A DNA stretch of 64,000 nt from Sinorhizobium shofinae (GCA_001704765.1 MBFK01000183.1:52905-116904), one strand, 5' to 3'. Shown: positions 51,897 to 60,820, numbered from the stretch's first letter. Translations and numbers: made by a program. Notes: generated by a model not told the origin, from the sequence alone.

Positions 51897-53135
51897 ATGT
51901 TAAAATCCACACGCAATGCCTTGCTAGGTGCGACACTTATCGGCGTCACGTTCGCGGGACAGGCCTTTGCGGAAACGACGCTCAACGCCCTGTTCATGGC
52001 GCAGGCCGCCTACAGCGAGGCCGATGTCCGCGCCATGACGGAGGCCTTCACGAAGGCCAACCCTGACGTGAAGGTCAATCTCGAATTCGTCCCCTATGAG
52101 GGGCTGCACGACAAGACCGTCTTGGCGCAGGGATCCGGTGGCGGCTATGACGTCGTCCTGTTCGACGTGATCTGGCCGGCGGAATATGCAAGCAACAATG
52201 TGCTCGTCGATGTCACGGATCGCATCACCGACGAGATGAACAAAGGCATCCTCCCGGGCGCATGGACGACGGTCGAATATACCGGCAAGCGCTACGGAAT
52301 GCCGTGGATCCTCGACACCAAATACCTCTTCTACAACAAGGAAATCCTCGAAAAGGCAGGTATCAAGGAGCCGCCGAAGACCTGGGATGAGCTTGCCGAG
52401 CAGGCAAAGACGATCAAAGACAAGGGCCTCCTCCAGACGCCGATCGCCTGGAGCTGGTCGCAGGCCGAGGCTGCGATTTGCGATTACACGACGCTGGTAA
52501 GCGCCTATGGCGGCAAGTTCCTCGACGGCGGCAAGCCCGCCTTCACCAGCGGCGGCGGGCTCGACGCCCTGAAATATATGGTTTCGAGCTACACCTCCGG
52601 GATCACGAATCCGAATTCGAAGGAATTCCTCGAGGAGGATGTGCGCAAGGTGTTCCAGAACGGCGAAGCCGCTTTCGCGCTCAACTGGACCTATATGTAC
52701 AATCTCGCCAATGATCCCAAGGAGAGCAAGGTGGCCGGCAAGGTCGGCGTCGTGCCGGCTCCGGGCGTCACCGGCAAGAGCGAGGTTTCCGCCGTCAACG
52801 GCTCCATGGGGCTCGGCATCACCGCGACCAGCAAGCATCCCGAAGAGGCGTGGAAATATATCGTCCACATGACCTCCCAGGAGACGCAGAACGCCTATGC
52901 GAAGCTCAGCCTGCCAATCTGGGCCTCGTCCTATGAAGACCCCAGCGTGACCAAGGGTCAGGAAGAGCTGATCGCGGCGGCGAAGCTCGGCCTCGCCGCC
53001 ATGTATCCGCGGCCGACCACGCCGAAATATCAGGAGCTTTCGACTGCCCTGCAGCAGGCGATCCAGGAAGCGCTTCTCGGCCAGACGTCGCCGGAGGACG
53101 CGCTCAAGACCGCCGCCGAAAACAGCGGCCTCTGA
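51897..53135 (+). CDS. Sugar-binding protein of ABC importer (SBP family 1)
   Basis: Periplasmic receptor of a CUT1-type sugar importer, 412 aa. The signal peptide is MLKSTRNALLGATLIGVTFAGQAFAET, with cleavage at AFA. FMAQAAYSEADVRAMTEAFTKANPDVKVNLEFVPYE is the family-1 opening. YGMPWILDTKYLFYNKEIL and EPPKTWDELAEQAKTI are the classic motifs before the hinge. GEAAFALNWTYMYN and SSMGLGIT-like NGSMGLGI complete the pattern. ATG 51897 has TTGGAGG eight to twelve bases ahead. It heads the importer operon; a hairpin after its stop probably keeps its mRNA level above that of the permeases. Confidence 0.92.
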   Translation: MLKSTRNALLGATLIGVTFAGQAFAETTLNALFMAQAAYSEADVRAMTEAFTKANPDVKVNLEFVPYEGLHDKTVLAQGSGGGYDVVLFDVIWPAEYASNNVLVDVTDRITDEMNKGILPGAWTTVEYTGKRYGMPWILDTKYLFYNKEILEKAGIKEPPKTWDELAEQAKTIKDKGLLQTPIAWSWSQAEAAICDYTTLVSAYGGKFLDGGKPAFTSGGGLDALKYMVSSYTSGITNPNSKEFLEEDVRKVFQNGEAAFALNWTYMYNLANDPKESKVAGKVGVVPAPGVTGKSEVSAVNGSMGLGITATSKHPEEAWKYIVHMTSQETQNAYAKLSLPIWASSYEDPSVTKGQEELIAAAKLGLAAMYPRPTTPKYQELSTALQQAIQEALLGQTSPEDALKTAAENSGL

Positions 53136-53149
53136 AGCAAACGGATCTT

Positions 53150-53175
53150 GGCCCCGGACGCCGTGCGTCCGGGCC
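53150..53175 (+). other. Intercistronic hairpin after the sugar-binding protein gene
   Basis: CCGGACGC (53154-53161), a CGT loop and GCGTCCGG (53165-53172) form a perfect 8-bp stem, extended by flanking GGCC/GGCC with one bulge. No U-run follows and the operon continues, so it is more likely an RNA-stabilising or attenuating element than a terminator. Confidence 0.55.
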
Positions 53176-53229
53176 ATGTGATCCCGATCAGTCTCACCAA
53201 TCCAACCCGAGAGCGGTAAAGGTTCAGCC

Positions 53230-54111
53230 ATGTCCGGCACCTGGATTTCGACACGTGCGTGGCTGCTGATGCTGCCTCTGCTCGTGGTGATGATTGGCGT
53301 GATCGGCTGGCCGCTCGTCGATACGGTCCGGCTCTCCTTTACCGACGCCAAACTTGTCGGGACCACGGGAAGCTTCGTCGGCGTCGACAACTATGAGAGG
53401 ATGCTGACGGGCTCGAGCTTCCAAAGGGCGCTTGTCACGACGACCTGGTTCGCCGTCGTTTCGGTCGCCGCCGAGATGGTGCTCGGCGTTCTTGCCGCAC
53501 TTCTCCTCAATCAGCGGTTCCGCGGCCGGACGGCGCTGAGAGCCTTGATGATCCTGCCCTGGGCGTTGCCGACGGTGGTCAACGCGACGCTGTGGCGGTT
53601 GATCTACAATCCGGAATATGGCGCGCTTAACGCGGCGCTCACCCAGCTCGGCCTGATCGACAGCTATCGCTCCTGGCTCGGCGAACCGGGTTCGGCGCTC
53701 ACCGCCCTCATCATCGCGGATTGCTGGAAGAACTTTCCGTTGGTCGCGCTCATCGCACTGGCTGCACTCCAGGCCGTTCCCCGCGACATCACCGCTGCCG
53801 CGCTCGTCGACGGCGCCGGCCCTTTCAACCGGTTCCGCTTCGTCATCATGCCGTACCTGGCTGGCCCTTTGCTGGTGGCGCTGGTGCTGCGCACGATCGA
53901 GGCTTTCAAGGTGTTCGACATCATCTGGGTGATGACGCGCGGCGGACCGGCAAACAGCACACGCACGCTGTCGATCCTCGTCTATCAGGAAGCCTTCTCC
54001 TTCCAGCGCGCCGGTGCTGGGGCGTCGCTGGCGCTGATCGTCACCCTGCTCGTGACAGTCCTCGCAGCCGCCTATGCCGCGCTGCTCCGCAGGGCCGCAG
54101 GAGCTTCGTGA
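53230..54111 (+). CDS. Sugar ABC transporter permease (MalF/UgpA type)
   Basis: First membrane subunit of the CUT1 importer, 293 aa with six predicted helices. The N-terminus WISTRAWLLMLPLLVVMIGVIGWPLVDTVRLSFTD is typical. The EAA loop for ATPase contact reads ALIALAALQAVPRDITAAALVDGAGPFNRFRFVIMPYL. FDIIWVMTRGGPANSTRTLSILVYQEAF is the late conserved loop of MalF-like proteins. Its stop overlaps the next permease start (TGATG). A GAGAGCGGTAAAG site precedes the ATG. Confidence 0.93.
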   Translation: MSGTWISTRAWLLMLPLLVVMIGVIGWPLVDTVRLSFTDAKLVGTTGSFVGVDNYERMLTGSSFQRALVTTTWFAVVSVAAEMVLGVLAALLLNQRFRGRTALRALMILPWALPTVVNATLWRLIYNPEYGALNAALTQLGLIDSYRSWLGEPGSALTALIIADCWKNFPLVALIALAALQAVPRDITAAALVDGAGPFNRFRFVIMPYLAGPLLVALVLRTIEAFKVFDIIWVMTRGGPANSTRTLSILVYQEAFSFQRAGAGASLALIVTLLVTVLAAAYAALLRRAAGAS

Positions 54112-54956
54112 TGGAACGCCAAGGCCCGCTCTTCACCGCCTTCGTCTATGCGAGCGCACTGCTTCTGACTGCTGTGGTCCTGGCGCCGGTCATCTGGCTC
54201 TTCGTCATGAGCATTTCCCCGGCTGCCGACCTCAGCGCCAAGCCGCTCAACTGGTGGCCGAGCGAAATCGACCTGTCCCGCTATCGCACCCTGCTTTCGG
54301 CCGTCGAAAACAGCGCCGGCGCCGCCTTCATCGCCTCGCTGATGAACAGCCTGCAGGTCGCCGGCATGGCGACACTCGCCGCAATCGCGGTCGCCGTCCC
54401 GGCTGCCTGGGCGGTGTCGCGGACGCCTGCCGTCTCCTGGTCGCTCTATGCGGTGATCGCCACCTACATGCTGCCGCCGGTGGCACTCGCCGTGCCGCTT
54501 TATATGGGCCTTGCCTATTTCGGCCTGCTCAATTCGGTCTTCGGTCTCGCTCTCGTCTACCTTACCATTCTCGCACCCTTCACCACCTGGCTCCTCAAAT
54601 CCGGCTTCGATGCCATACCGAGGGAGATCGAGAGCGCGGCAATGATCGACGGCGCGCGGCTCGATCAGATCCTTCGGCTGCTGACGCTGCCGCTCGCCGC
54701 CCCCGTCATGGCAACCTCGGCGCTCTTCGCCTTCCTCCTCGCCTGGGATGAGTTCTTCTACGCGCTGCTCTTCACCTCCGACCTGCGCGCCAAGACCCTC
54801 ACCGTCGCCATTGCCGATCTCGCCGGCGGCCGTGTTTCCGATTACGGACTGATCGCAACCGCCGGCGTGCTCGCCGCCCTTCCCCCGGTGCTGATCGGCC
54901 TTATCATGCAACGCGCCCTGATTTCCGGGCTGACAAGTGGTGGCGTAAAGGGATGA
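54111..54956 (+). CDS. Sugar ABC transporter permease (MalG/UgpE type)
   Basis: Second membrane subunit, 281 aa. ATG 54111 shares one base with the preceding stop and has AGGAG seven bases ahead. The frame is open further upstream, but that part lies out of phase inside the first permease gene. It has six helices. The EAA loop is KSGFDAIPREIESAAMIDGARLDQILRLLTLPLAAP, and LLAWDEFFYALLFTSD is the MalG-type late motif. WWPSEIDLSRYRTLLS in the first periplasmic loop is also typical. Its stop overlaps the SIS gene start (ATGA). Confidence 0.93.
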   Translation: MERQGPLFTAFVYASALLLTAVVLAPVIWLFVMSISPAADLSAKPLNWWPSEIDLSRYRTLLSAVENSAGAAFIASLMNSLQVAGMATLAAIAVAVPAAWAVSRTPAVSWSLYAVIATYMLPPVALAVPLYMGLAYFGLLNSVFGLALVYLTILAPFTTWLLKSGFDAIPREIESAAMIDGARLDQILRLLTLPLAAPVMATSALFAFLLAWDEFFYALLFTSDLRAKTLTVAIADLAGGRVSDYGLIATAGVLAALPPVLIGLIMQRALISGLTSGGVKG

Positions 54957-55978
54957 TCATGCGAACCTCAAAAGAGCGCCCGGCCGGGCTCGTCGCGATC
55001 GATCGGGAGATGGCCCGCCAGCACGCCGATGCCGTTGCCTCCTATGAGGGAGCGTCCGCTCTCGCGCCACGGATTGCCGCATCGCTGAAATCCACTGGCC
55101 GGCTTCTGCTTTTGGGCATAGGCGGTTCGCATGCGGTCGGTCGCGCCGTCGAGCCGCTCTATCGCGCCCTTGGCATCGACGCCGTCGCCCTGCCACTCTC
55201 CGAGCAGCTCGGCCAGCCCCTGCCGATCGACGGCAGGACCATTCTCATCACCTCGCAATCCGGTGAAAGCGCAGAGGTGCTGCGCTGGTTCACGGAAACG
55301 AATGGCGGCACGCCCGAAACATTCGGCCTGACGCTCGAGGCAAAATCCTTTCTCGCAAGAACAGCCCCATCACTCGTCGGCGCAGGCGGCACCGAGCAGG
55401 CATTTGCGGCAACCCGCAGCCTGACGATCAGTTTCGCGCTGCATCTTGCGATCCTTTCCGCCCTCGGCGACGATCCGACCAGGTCGCTTCGCGCCCTCAA
55501 AGCACCGGAAGCTCCCGGCATTGAAGGCGCGCTTACCGCGCTCGCCGACGTTCGCGCCGTGGTCACCTCCGGCCGCCGGTTGCAGGGTCTAGCCGAGGCG
55601 ATCGCGCTCGGCCTCACCGAACTGTCGCGGCTGCCCTGTTTCTCGCTCGAAGGCGGGCAACTGCGGCACGGGCCGATGGAAATGCTCGGCGCCTCGGTCG
55701 GCGTCGTACTCTTCCGCGCCGCCGATCCGACCGCCGGGCTTGTTGCCGCAATGGCGAGTTCCGCGGCCGAAGCCGGTTCGCCGGTGGTCGTCTTCGATGC
55801 ATCGGGTCAGCCACCGATCGAAGGTGTGACGACAATTCCCTTCAGGCTGGCGGCAGGCATGGCGGCGATTTTCGCCATGCTGCCGGTGGCGCAATCCCTC
55901 ATGATCGCCTTTGCCCATGCGCGCGTCGAAAATGCCGGTACGCCGGTGCGGTCCACCAAAATCACTCGGAGCGAGTAA
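54953..55978 (+). CDS. SIS-domain sugar isomerase/aminotransferase-like protein
   Basis: A 341 aa protein with two SIS domains, as in the isomerase half of GlmS and the AgaS/FrlB family. LLLLGIGGSHAVGRAVEPLYRAL and TILITSQSGESAEVLRWF are the first sugar-phosphate site (SGES). The second domain has VVTSGRRLQGLAEAIALGLTELS and LEGGQLRHGPMEMLG, where RHGP matches the GlmS active-site KHGP. No glutaminase domain is present. It probably deaminates or isomerises an amino-sugar or glycated phosphate brought in by the importer. ATG 54953 overlaps the permease stop; ATG 54959 is the alternative. Confidence 0.85.
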   Translation: MIMRTSKERPAGLVAIDREMARQHADAVASYEGASALAPRIAASLKSTGRLLLLGIGGSHAVGRAVEPLYRALGIDAVALPLSEQLGQPLPIDGRTILITSQSGESAEVLRWFTETNGGTPETFGLTLEAKSFLARTAPSLVGAGGTEQAFAATRSLTISFALHLAILSALGDDPTRSLRALKAPEAPGIEGALTALADVRAVVTSGRRLQGLAEAIALGLTELSRLPCFSLEGGQLRHGPMEMLGASVGVVLFRAADPTAGLVAAMASSAAEAGSPVVVFDASGQPPIEGVTTIPFRLAAGMAAIFAMLPVAQSLMIAFAHARVENAGTPVRSTKITRSE

Positions 55979-55982
55979 AGAG

Positions 55983-56918
55983 ATGCGTCCGCTGGCAGTC
56001 ATCGGCAATGTCAATGTCGACCTCATCCTCGGCCCTGCCGAACCCTGGCCGAAGGCGGGCACGGAGATCATCGTCGATCACGACGAGCTGCGTGTCGGCG
56101 GCTGCGCCGCAAACAGCGCGCTTGTCTGGAAGTCACTCGGCGTCGACTACGAGATTGCCGCCAACGTCGGCAATGACCAGTTCGGTACCTGGCTGAAGGA
56201 GGCCCTCGGCGAGCGTTCGCGCCACTGGCCGGTCGAAGCCGTTGGTTCGACGCTATCCGTTGGCATTACCCATCCGGACGGCGAACGCACGTTCTTCACC
56301 ACACGCGGCCACCTGCCGCTCTTCAGCTTCGACGAGGTGCGCGCGATGCTCGACGGGAGCCGCCTTCGCGGCGGGCTTGCGCTGCTCTGCGGAGCCTTCC
56401 TGACCGATGCCCTGACGCTTGCCTATGACGAGTTCTTCGATTGGGCGGATGCGCACGACATCGCCGTGGCGCTCGACACCGGCTGGCCCCTCGATGGCTG
56501 GACGGAGGCCAATCGACTGAGAACGCTCGGCTGGCTGAAACGCTGCCATTGCGCGCTTTTCAACGAGGTGGAAACAACCTCACTGACGGGACGATCCGAC
56601 CCGGCCGAGGCGGCGCGCAGCCTGAAAACCGGGATGCCAGGCGACGCGATCGTGGTCGTCAAACGTGGCCCCCACGGGGCACTCGCCCTCGACCGCGACG
56701 GTAACGAATTTACCGTTGGGGCGCCGCGCGTTGCCGTGGTCGATACGATCGGCGCCGGCGACGTGTTCAACGCCGGCTTCCTGGCGGCCCTCGCCGCCGA
56801 AATGCCGCTGGAGGCTTGCCTGAGGGCCGGCGTCACTGTCGCCTCGGAAGCGATCTCCACCTTGCCGCGGAGCTACGGCAAGCCCCTTTCGGCCCTCCTC
56901 GAGGAAACCCGCCAATGA
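55983..56918 (+). CDS. PfkB-family sugar kinase
   Basis: ATP-dependent carbohydrate kinase of the ribokinase fold, 311 aa. The N-terminus LAVIGNVNVDLILGP and DHDELRVGGCAANSALVWKSLG is PfkB signature-1 territory (GG-x-x-N). VVVKRGPHGALAL precedes signature 2, DTIGAGDVFNAGFLAAL, with the catalytic Asp. ATG 55983 follows the SIS gene by four bases. The chain is in the right place to phosphorylate the imported sugar before or after the SIS step. The specific sugar is not determined; the amino-sugar-like SIS partner suggests an amino or glycated sugar. Confidence 0.9.
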   Translation: MRPLAVIGNVNVDLILGPAEPWPKAGTEIIVDHDELRVGGCAANSALVWKSLGVDYEIAANVGNDQFGTWLKEALGERSRHWPVEAVGSTLSVGITHPDGERTFFTTRGHLPLFSFDEVRAMLDGSRLRGGLALLCGAFLTDALTLAYDEFFDWADAHDIAVALDTGWPLDGWTEANRLRTLGWLKRCHCALFNEVETTSLTGRSDPAEAARSLKTGMPGDAIVVVKRGPHGALALDRDGNEFTVGAPRVAVVDTIGAGDVFNAGFLAALAAEMPLEACLRAGVTVASEAISTLPRSYGKPLSALLEETRQ

Positions 56919-57997
56919 GCGCACTCGAAATCCGCAACATCCAGAAGCGCTACGGCGATGTGGAAACGCTGAAGGGCATCAACATCGCGCTCGAAAGCGG
57001 CGAGTTCCTGGTGCTGCTCGGCTCCTCGGGCTGCGGCAAGTCCACGCTGCTGAACATCATCGCCGGGCTCGCCGAGCCAAGCGGCGGTGACATCCTGATC
57101 GGCGAGCGTTCGATCCTCGGCGCCCATCCCAAGGACCGCGACATCGCCATGGTGTTCCAGTCCTATGCGCTCTATCCAAACATGAGCGTCGCCCGCAACA
57201 TCGGTTTCGGCCTCGAGATGCGCAAGGTACCGACAGCCGAGCGGGAGAAGGCGGTGCGCGACACCGCAATGCTGCTTCAGATCGAAAACCTGCTCGACCG
57301 CAAGCCGGGCCAGCTTTCCGGCGGGCAGCGCCAGCGAGTCGCCATCGGCCGGGCTCTGGTGCGCAATCCACGGGTTTTCCTCTTCGACGAGCCCCTGTCG
57401 AACCTCGACGCCAAGCTGCGCATGGAAATGCGCACGGAACTGAAGCGCCTGCACCAGTTATTGGGGACCACGGTCGTCTACGTCACACATGATCAGATCG
57501 AAGCCATGACGCTCGCCACGCGCATCGCCGTCATGCGTGACGGCCGCATCGAGCAGCTCGGCACCCCGGAGGAGATCTATGACAGGCCTGCGACGCTTTA
57601 CGTCGCCGGCTTCGTCGGATCGCCGCAAATGAACATCCTCGATGCGGAATTGACCGGAAGCGGCCTGAGGATTGCGGGCGAAGAGGCGTTTCCGCTACCG
57701 GAAACTTTCAGAAGCGCCGTGACCGCAGGCCGGCGCGTCAAAGTGGGCGTCCGGCCCGAGGCGCTTCGGCTCGCCAGCGCCGATGTCACCGGTATCCGCT
57801 TGCCGGCGAGCATCGAAGTCATGGAGCTGACGGGTCCGGAACTGGTGACCACCGCCAGGATCGGCGAGCAGCGCATCACTGCCTGCCTGCCGCCGCGGAC
57901 GTCGCTCATGCCCGGATCGGCGCAGGTTTTCTGCTTCGATGAAGCGGCGCTGCACCTTTTCGATGCCGAAAACGGCCGCTCGCTTCTGGCGAGATGA
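56915..57997 (+). CDS. Sugar ABC transporter ATPase (MalK/UgpC type)
   Basis: ATPase subunit of the CUT1 importer, 360 aa. Walker A LLGSSGCGKSTLL is near residue 36, Q-loop MVFQSYALYPNMSVARNI, signature LSGGQRQRVAIGRALVR, Walker B VFLFDEPLSNLDAKLR and switch His VTHDQIEAMTLA. A C-terminal regulatory/TOBE domain starts at about residue 240 (VAGFVGSPQMNILDAELTG, VKVGVRPEALRL). ATG 56915 overlaps the kinase stop (ATGA). It ends the operon and converges on the IclR gene with a gap of 31 bases. Confidence 0.95.
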   Translation: MSALEIRNIQKRYGDVETLKGINIALESGEFLVLLGSSGCGKSTLLNIIAGLAEPSGGDILIGERSILGAHPKDRDIAMVFQSYALYPNMSVARNIGFGLEMRKVPTAEREKAVRDTAMLLQIENLLDRKPGQLSGGQRQRVAIGRALVRNPRVFLFDEPLSNLDAKLRMEMRTELKRLHQLLGTTVVYVTHDQIEAMTLATRIAVMRDGRIEQLGTPEEIYDRPATLYVAGFVGSPQMNILDAELTGSGLRIAGEEAFPLPETFRSAVTAGRRVKVGVRPEALRLASADVTGIRLPASIEVMELTGPELVTTARIGEQRITACLPPRTSLMPGSAQVFCFDEAALHLFDAENGRSLLAR

Positions 57998-58028
57998 GCG
58001 TCGAGAGGTTGCGCTGTCATTGGGGCCC

Positions 58029-58838
58029 TTACCGGGCTGTGGCGGTCCGCGTCGGCGCGCGGTCCTGCCGGTAGCCAAGCTTCTCGGACAGCTCGCCCGC
58101 CGCATCGATCAGCACCCGAAGATAAGCATCGCGGTTGCGCAAGCCGTCCTCCTTCGGCGCGACGAGGCAGAGGGTCGCGATACAAATTTCTTCCGCGTCG
58201 TAAACCGGCACGGCGAAGCAATGGGTAAAGCTGTCGACGATGCTGTTGAAGGTGAAATAGCCGTCCTGCTTGGCTTCGCGGACCTGGTGGATGAACTCGG
58301 GCGGATCGAGGCGCTTGCCGCTCGGCAACACGAAATCCTCTTCAGGGATGAAGGCCAATATCTCCTCGTCGCTCATGTGATCGACGAGCAGGCGACCGGA
58401 AGCGGTCCACGGAATGGCGACCGGCTCGCCGATATTGGTGGAGATGCGGAAGGGGCGGCTACCTTCGTTCATCAGGACGACGGCATATTTGTTGCCCTCG
58501 AGCTGGCACATCTGCGCCGTTTCGCGCGTCTCCTCGGCGATCCTCGCGAGCAGATACTCGCATTCGCGCATGAGGTCGAACTGCTCGGCATAGGCCGCGC
58601 CGAGGAAATAGAGCTTGCGGCCCAGGAAGACGCGGCCGTCATCGCCCCGGTACTCGATGACGCCCTGGCGGAGAAGCAGATTGACGAGCTCATAGACCGA
58701 CGAGCGCGGCGCGCCGATGCCCTGAGCGATCTCATTGGGGCGCAGGGGCTGTCGCTGCAAACGCAAAAACTCGAGGATCTCGAACGCCCGGTCGAGACCC
58801 CGTGCTCTGCGATTGATCGTGTCTTCCGCATCTACCAT
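58029..58838 (-). CDS. IclR-family transcriptional regulator
   Basis: A 269 aa regulator with an N-terminal winged helix (GLDRAFEILEFLRLQRQPLRPNEIAQGIGAPRSSVYELVNLLLRQGVI) and a C-terminal GAF-like effector domain (GSRPFRISTNIGEPVAIPWTASGRLLVDHM, then DSFTHCFAVPVYDAEEICIATLCLVAP). It follows the RidA gene on the same strand by 116 bases and probably controls the amino acid importer/RidA unit and the divergent PLP enzyme. An inverted repeat in the gap at 62430-62464 is a candidate target. Confidence 0.9.
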   Translation of the reverse strand: MVDAEDTINRRARGLDRAFEILEFLRLQRQPLRPNEIAQGIGAPRSSVYELVNLLLRQGVIEYRGDDGRVFLGRKLYFLGAAYAEQFDLMRECEYLLARIAEETRETAQMCQLEGNKYAVVLMNEGSRPFRISTNIGEPVAIPWTASGRLLVDHMSDEEILAFIPEEDFVLPSGKRLDPPEFIHQVREAKQDGYFTFNSIVDSFTHCFAVPVYDAEEICIATLCLVAPKEDGLRNRDAYLRVLIDAAGELSEKLGYRQDRAPTRTATAR

Positions 58839-58900
58839 CGCGCACTCGATTCCGTTACTGCCGCGGGATGCGGGCGGAAAACGCCTACACTTTTCCTCAG

Positions 58901-58945
58901 CCCGCTCTCGGGGGCCCGCTCTGGGGGCCCGCTCCGAGCGGGCCC
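58901..58945 (-). repeat. CCCGCTC repeat cluster and strong hairpin after ridA
   Basis: CCCGCTC occurs three times at 58901, 58915 and 58928, and its inverse GAGCGGG at 58936-58942. GGGCCCGC (58925-58932) and GCGGGCCC (58938-58945) pair with a five-base loop into a very stable stem, ten bases after the ridA stop. It lacks a U-tract. It may act as a transcription attenuator between ridA and the IclR gene. Confidence 0.5.
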
Positions 58946-58954
58946 GGCTTCACC

Positions 58955-59338
58955 TCATTTAGCCTTGTAGGCGACGCAGTCAACTTCCACCTTGCAGTCG
59001 ACCATCATGCGCGATTGCACGCAGGCACGCGCCGGCGGGTTCTTGCCGAAATACTCCGCATAGACGCCGTTGAACGTCCAGAAGTCGCGCGGATCGTCGA
59101 GCCAGACGCCGACCCTGACCACATCTTCGACGCCATAGCCTGCCTCGTGCAGGATGGCGATCATGTTCTCGATCGCCTTGCGGCTTTCGGCGACGATGCC
59201 GCCGCGGATGATCTCGCCCTTTTCCATAGCGACCTGCCCGGAAACATAAAGCCAGCCGTTCGCCTCGACGGCGCGCGCAAAAGGCAGGGGCTGCTTGCCC
59301 GCACCGGTTTCGCCGGTTCCATATCGCTTGATCGTCAC
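58955..59338 (-). CDS. RidA-family reactive enamine/imine deaminase
   Basis: A 127 aa YjgF/YER057c/UK114 protein. Members hydrolyse 2-aminoacrylate-type enamines released by PLP enzymes acting on serine, threonine and similar amino acids. Motifs are PLPFARAVEANGWLYVSGQVAM, NMIAILHEAGYGVEDVVRVGVWLDDPRDFWTFNGVY and the closing PPARACVQSRMMVDCKVEVDCVA. The conserved Arg in PARACV is present (Arg105 of RidA). Its position 35 bases after the importer ATPase and near a PLP enzyme supports detoxifying an enamine intermediate in the same pathway. Confidence 0.92.
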   Translation of the reverse strand: MTIKRYGTGETGAGKQPLPFARAVEANGWLYVSGQVAMEKGEIIRGGIVAESRKAIENMIAILHEAGYGVEDVVRVGVWLDDPRDFWTFNGVYAEYFGKNPPARACVQSRMMVDCKVEVDCVAYKAK

Positions 59339-59373
59339 ACTTCACTCCTCTTCTTCATTGCACTCTCGTTTGG

Positions 59374-60141
59374 TCAGTTGAACGTCGAGGTTTTCAGAAA
59401 TTCCGCCAGCCGTTCGGTCTTGGGCTTCAGGAACATTTCGCGGGGATTGCCCTCCTCGCCGATGCGTCCCTGGTTCATGAAGATCACTCGCGACGACACC
59501 TCGTAGGCAAAGCGCATCTCGTGGGTGACGATGAGCATGCTCATGCCATCCTCCGCGAGCGCCTTGATCACCTGCAGCACCTCGTTGACGAGCTCCGGGT
59601 CGAGCGCCGAGGTCACCTCGTCGAAGAGCATCAGCTTCGGGTTCATGGCGATGGCGCGGGCGATCGCCACGCGCTGCTGCTGGCCGCCGGAAAGCTGGCC
59701 GGGATAATGATCGATCCGCGAAAGCAGCCCGACGCGGTCGAGCCATTTCTCCGCCAACGCCCTTGCCTGGTCGCGGCTCATTTTCTTCACCTTGATGAGG
59801 CCCAGCATGACGTTGCCGGCGGCGGTCATGTGCGGAAACAGGTTGAACTGCTGGAAGGCCATGCCGGTCAGCGCCCGCTGACGGGCGATCTCCCGTTCCG
59901 GCTTGCGGCGGCGCGCGCCGCCGGCCGTCTCGTAGCCGATTTCCTGGCCGTCGATCGAGATCGTGCCGCCCTGGAACTCTTCGAGCATGTTGATGCAGCG
60001 CAGCATCGTCGTCTTGCCGGAGCCGCTGGAGCCGATGATGCTGATCACCTCCCCCTGGCGCATCGAGCAGTCGACGCCCTTCAGCACCTCGACCGTGCCG
60101 TAGCGCTTATGGAGATCGCGGATTTCAAGAAGATTGGTCAT
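59374..60141 (-). CDS. Polar amino acid ABC transporter ATPase (GlnQ/HisP type)
   Basis: ATPase of a PAAT-type importer, 255 aa. Walker A SIIGSSGSGKTTMLRCINMLE, Q-loop GMAFQQFNLFPHMTAAGNVMLG, signature LSGGQQQRVAIARAIA, Walker B LMLFDEVTSALDPELVNEVL and His-switch VTHEMRFAYEVS are all present. Walker B has DEVTSALD in place of the usual DEPTSALD, a common variant. ATG 60141 gives the usual N-terminus MTNLLEIRDLHKRYG; the frame also has GTG 60159, which overlaps the permease stop as GTGA. It lies between the permease genes and ridA. Confidence 0.93.
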   Translation of the reverse strand: MTNLLEIRDLHKRYGTVEVLKGVDCSMRQGEVISIIGSSGSGKTTMLRCINMLEEFQGGTISIDGQEIGYETAGGARRRKPEREIARQRALTGMAFQQFNLFPHMTAAGNVMLGLIKVKKMSRDQARALAEKWLDRVGLLSRIDHYPGQLSGGQQQRVAIARAIAMNPKLMLFDEVTSALDPELVNEVLQVIKALAEDGMSMLIVTHEMRFAYEVSSRVIFMNQGRIGEEGNPREMFLKPKTERLAEFLKTSTFN

Positions 60142-60155
60142 CGGATTGCGGAGCC

Positions 60156-60815
60156 TCACGATGGGACAGCGGTCTTGCGCTCGACGTAGCGGCCGAAGCG
60201 CTCGATGCCGTAGTTGATGACGAAATAGAGGAAGCCCGCGAAGAAATAGAACTCGAGGCTCATGAAAGTGCGGGAGATCACTTCCTGGGTGCGCAAGAGC
60301 AGTTCACCGACGCCGATGATCGAAAGCAGCGTCGATGCCTTGACCATTTCGGCCGCCGTGTTGACCCAGGCAGGGAGTGCCTGGCGCAACGCTTGCGGTC
60401 CCAGCACATAGGCGAAGGTTTGCGGAAAGGTCAGCCCGATCGCCTTGGCGGCCTCGGTCTGGCCCTTGGGGATAGACTGCAGCGCGCCGCGCACCAGCTC
60501 GCCGACATGCGAACTGCAGAAGACGGCCAGCGCCAGGACGCCCGCCTGAAACGGGCCGAGATCGATTCCGACAGTGCTCAAGACATAATAGCTCGCAAGC
60601 ACGAGGACGAGCACCGGCGTGCCGCGGATGAAGTCCGTGTAACCGCGCACCAGCCATTGGACCGGCCTGTAAGCATAGACGAGTGCCAGCCCGACGAAGA
60701 CGCCGAGGACAGTGCCGGCGACGATCGAGGCCAGGGAGATAGAGATCGACACGCCGAGCCCCTTGAGGAGCGGGATCCGCGCGACCCAAAGTTGGTCGAT
60801 GAAGGCATAATCCAT
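60156..60815 (-). CDS. Amino acid ABC transporter permease (HisM/GlnP type), second
   Basis: A 219 aa membrane subunit. ATG 60815 opens MDYAFIDQLWVARIPLLKGLGVSISISLASIVAG; the frame continues upstream only as a shadow of the other permease. The EAA loop is VRGALQSIPKGQTEAAKAIGLTFPQTFAYVLGPQALRQALPAWVN, with DFIRGTPVLVLVL before it, as in all His/Glu/Gln-type permeases. It starts five bases after the stop of the first permease gene and pairs with it as a heterodimer. Confidence 0.93.
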   Translation of the reverse strand: MDYAFIDQLWVARIPLLKGLGVSISISLASIVAGTVLGVFVGLALVYAYRPVQWLVRGYTDFIRGTPVLVLVLASYYVLSTVGIDLGPFQAGVLALAVFCSSHVGELVRGALQSIPKGQTEAAKAIGLTFPQTFAYVLGPQALRQALPAWVNTAAEMVKASTLLSIIGVGELLLRTQEVISRTFMSLEFYFFAGFLYFVINYGIERFGRYVERKTAVPS

Positions 60816-60820
60816 GGTCG

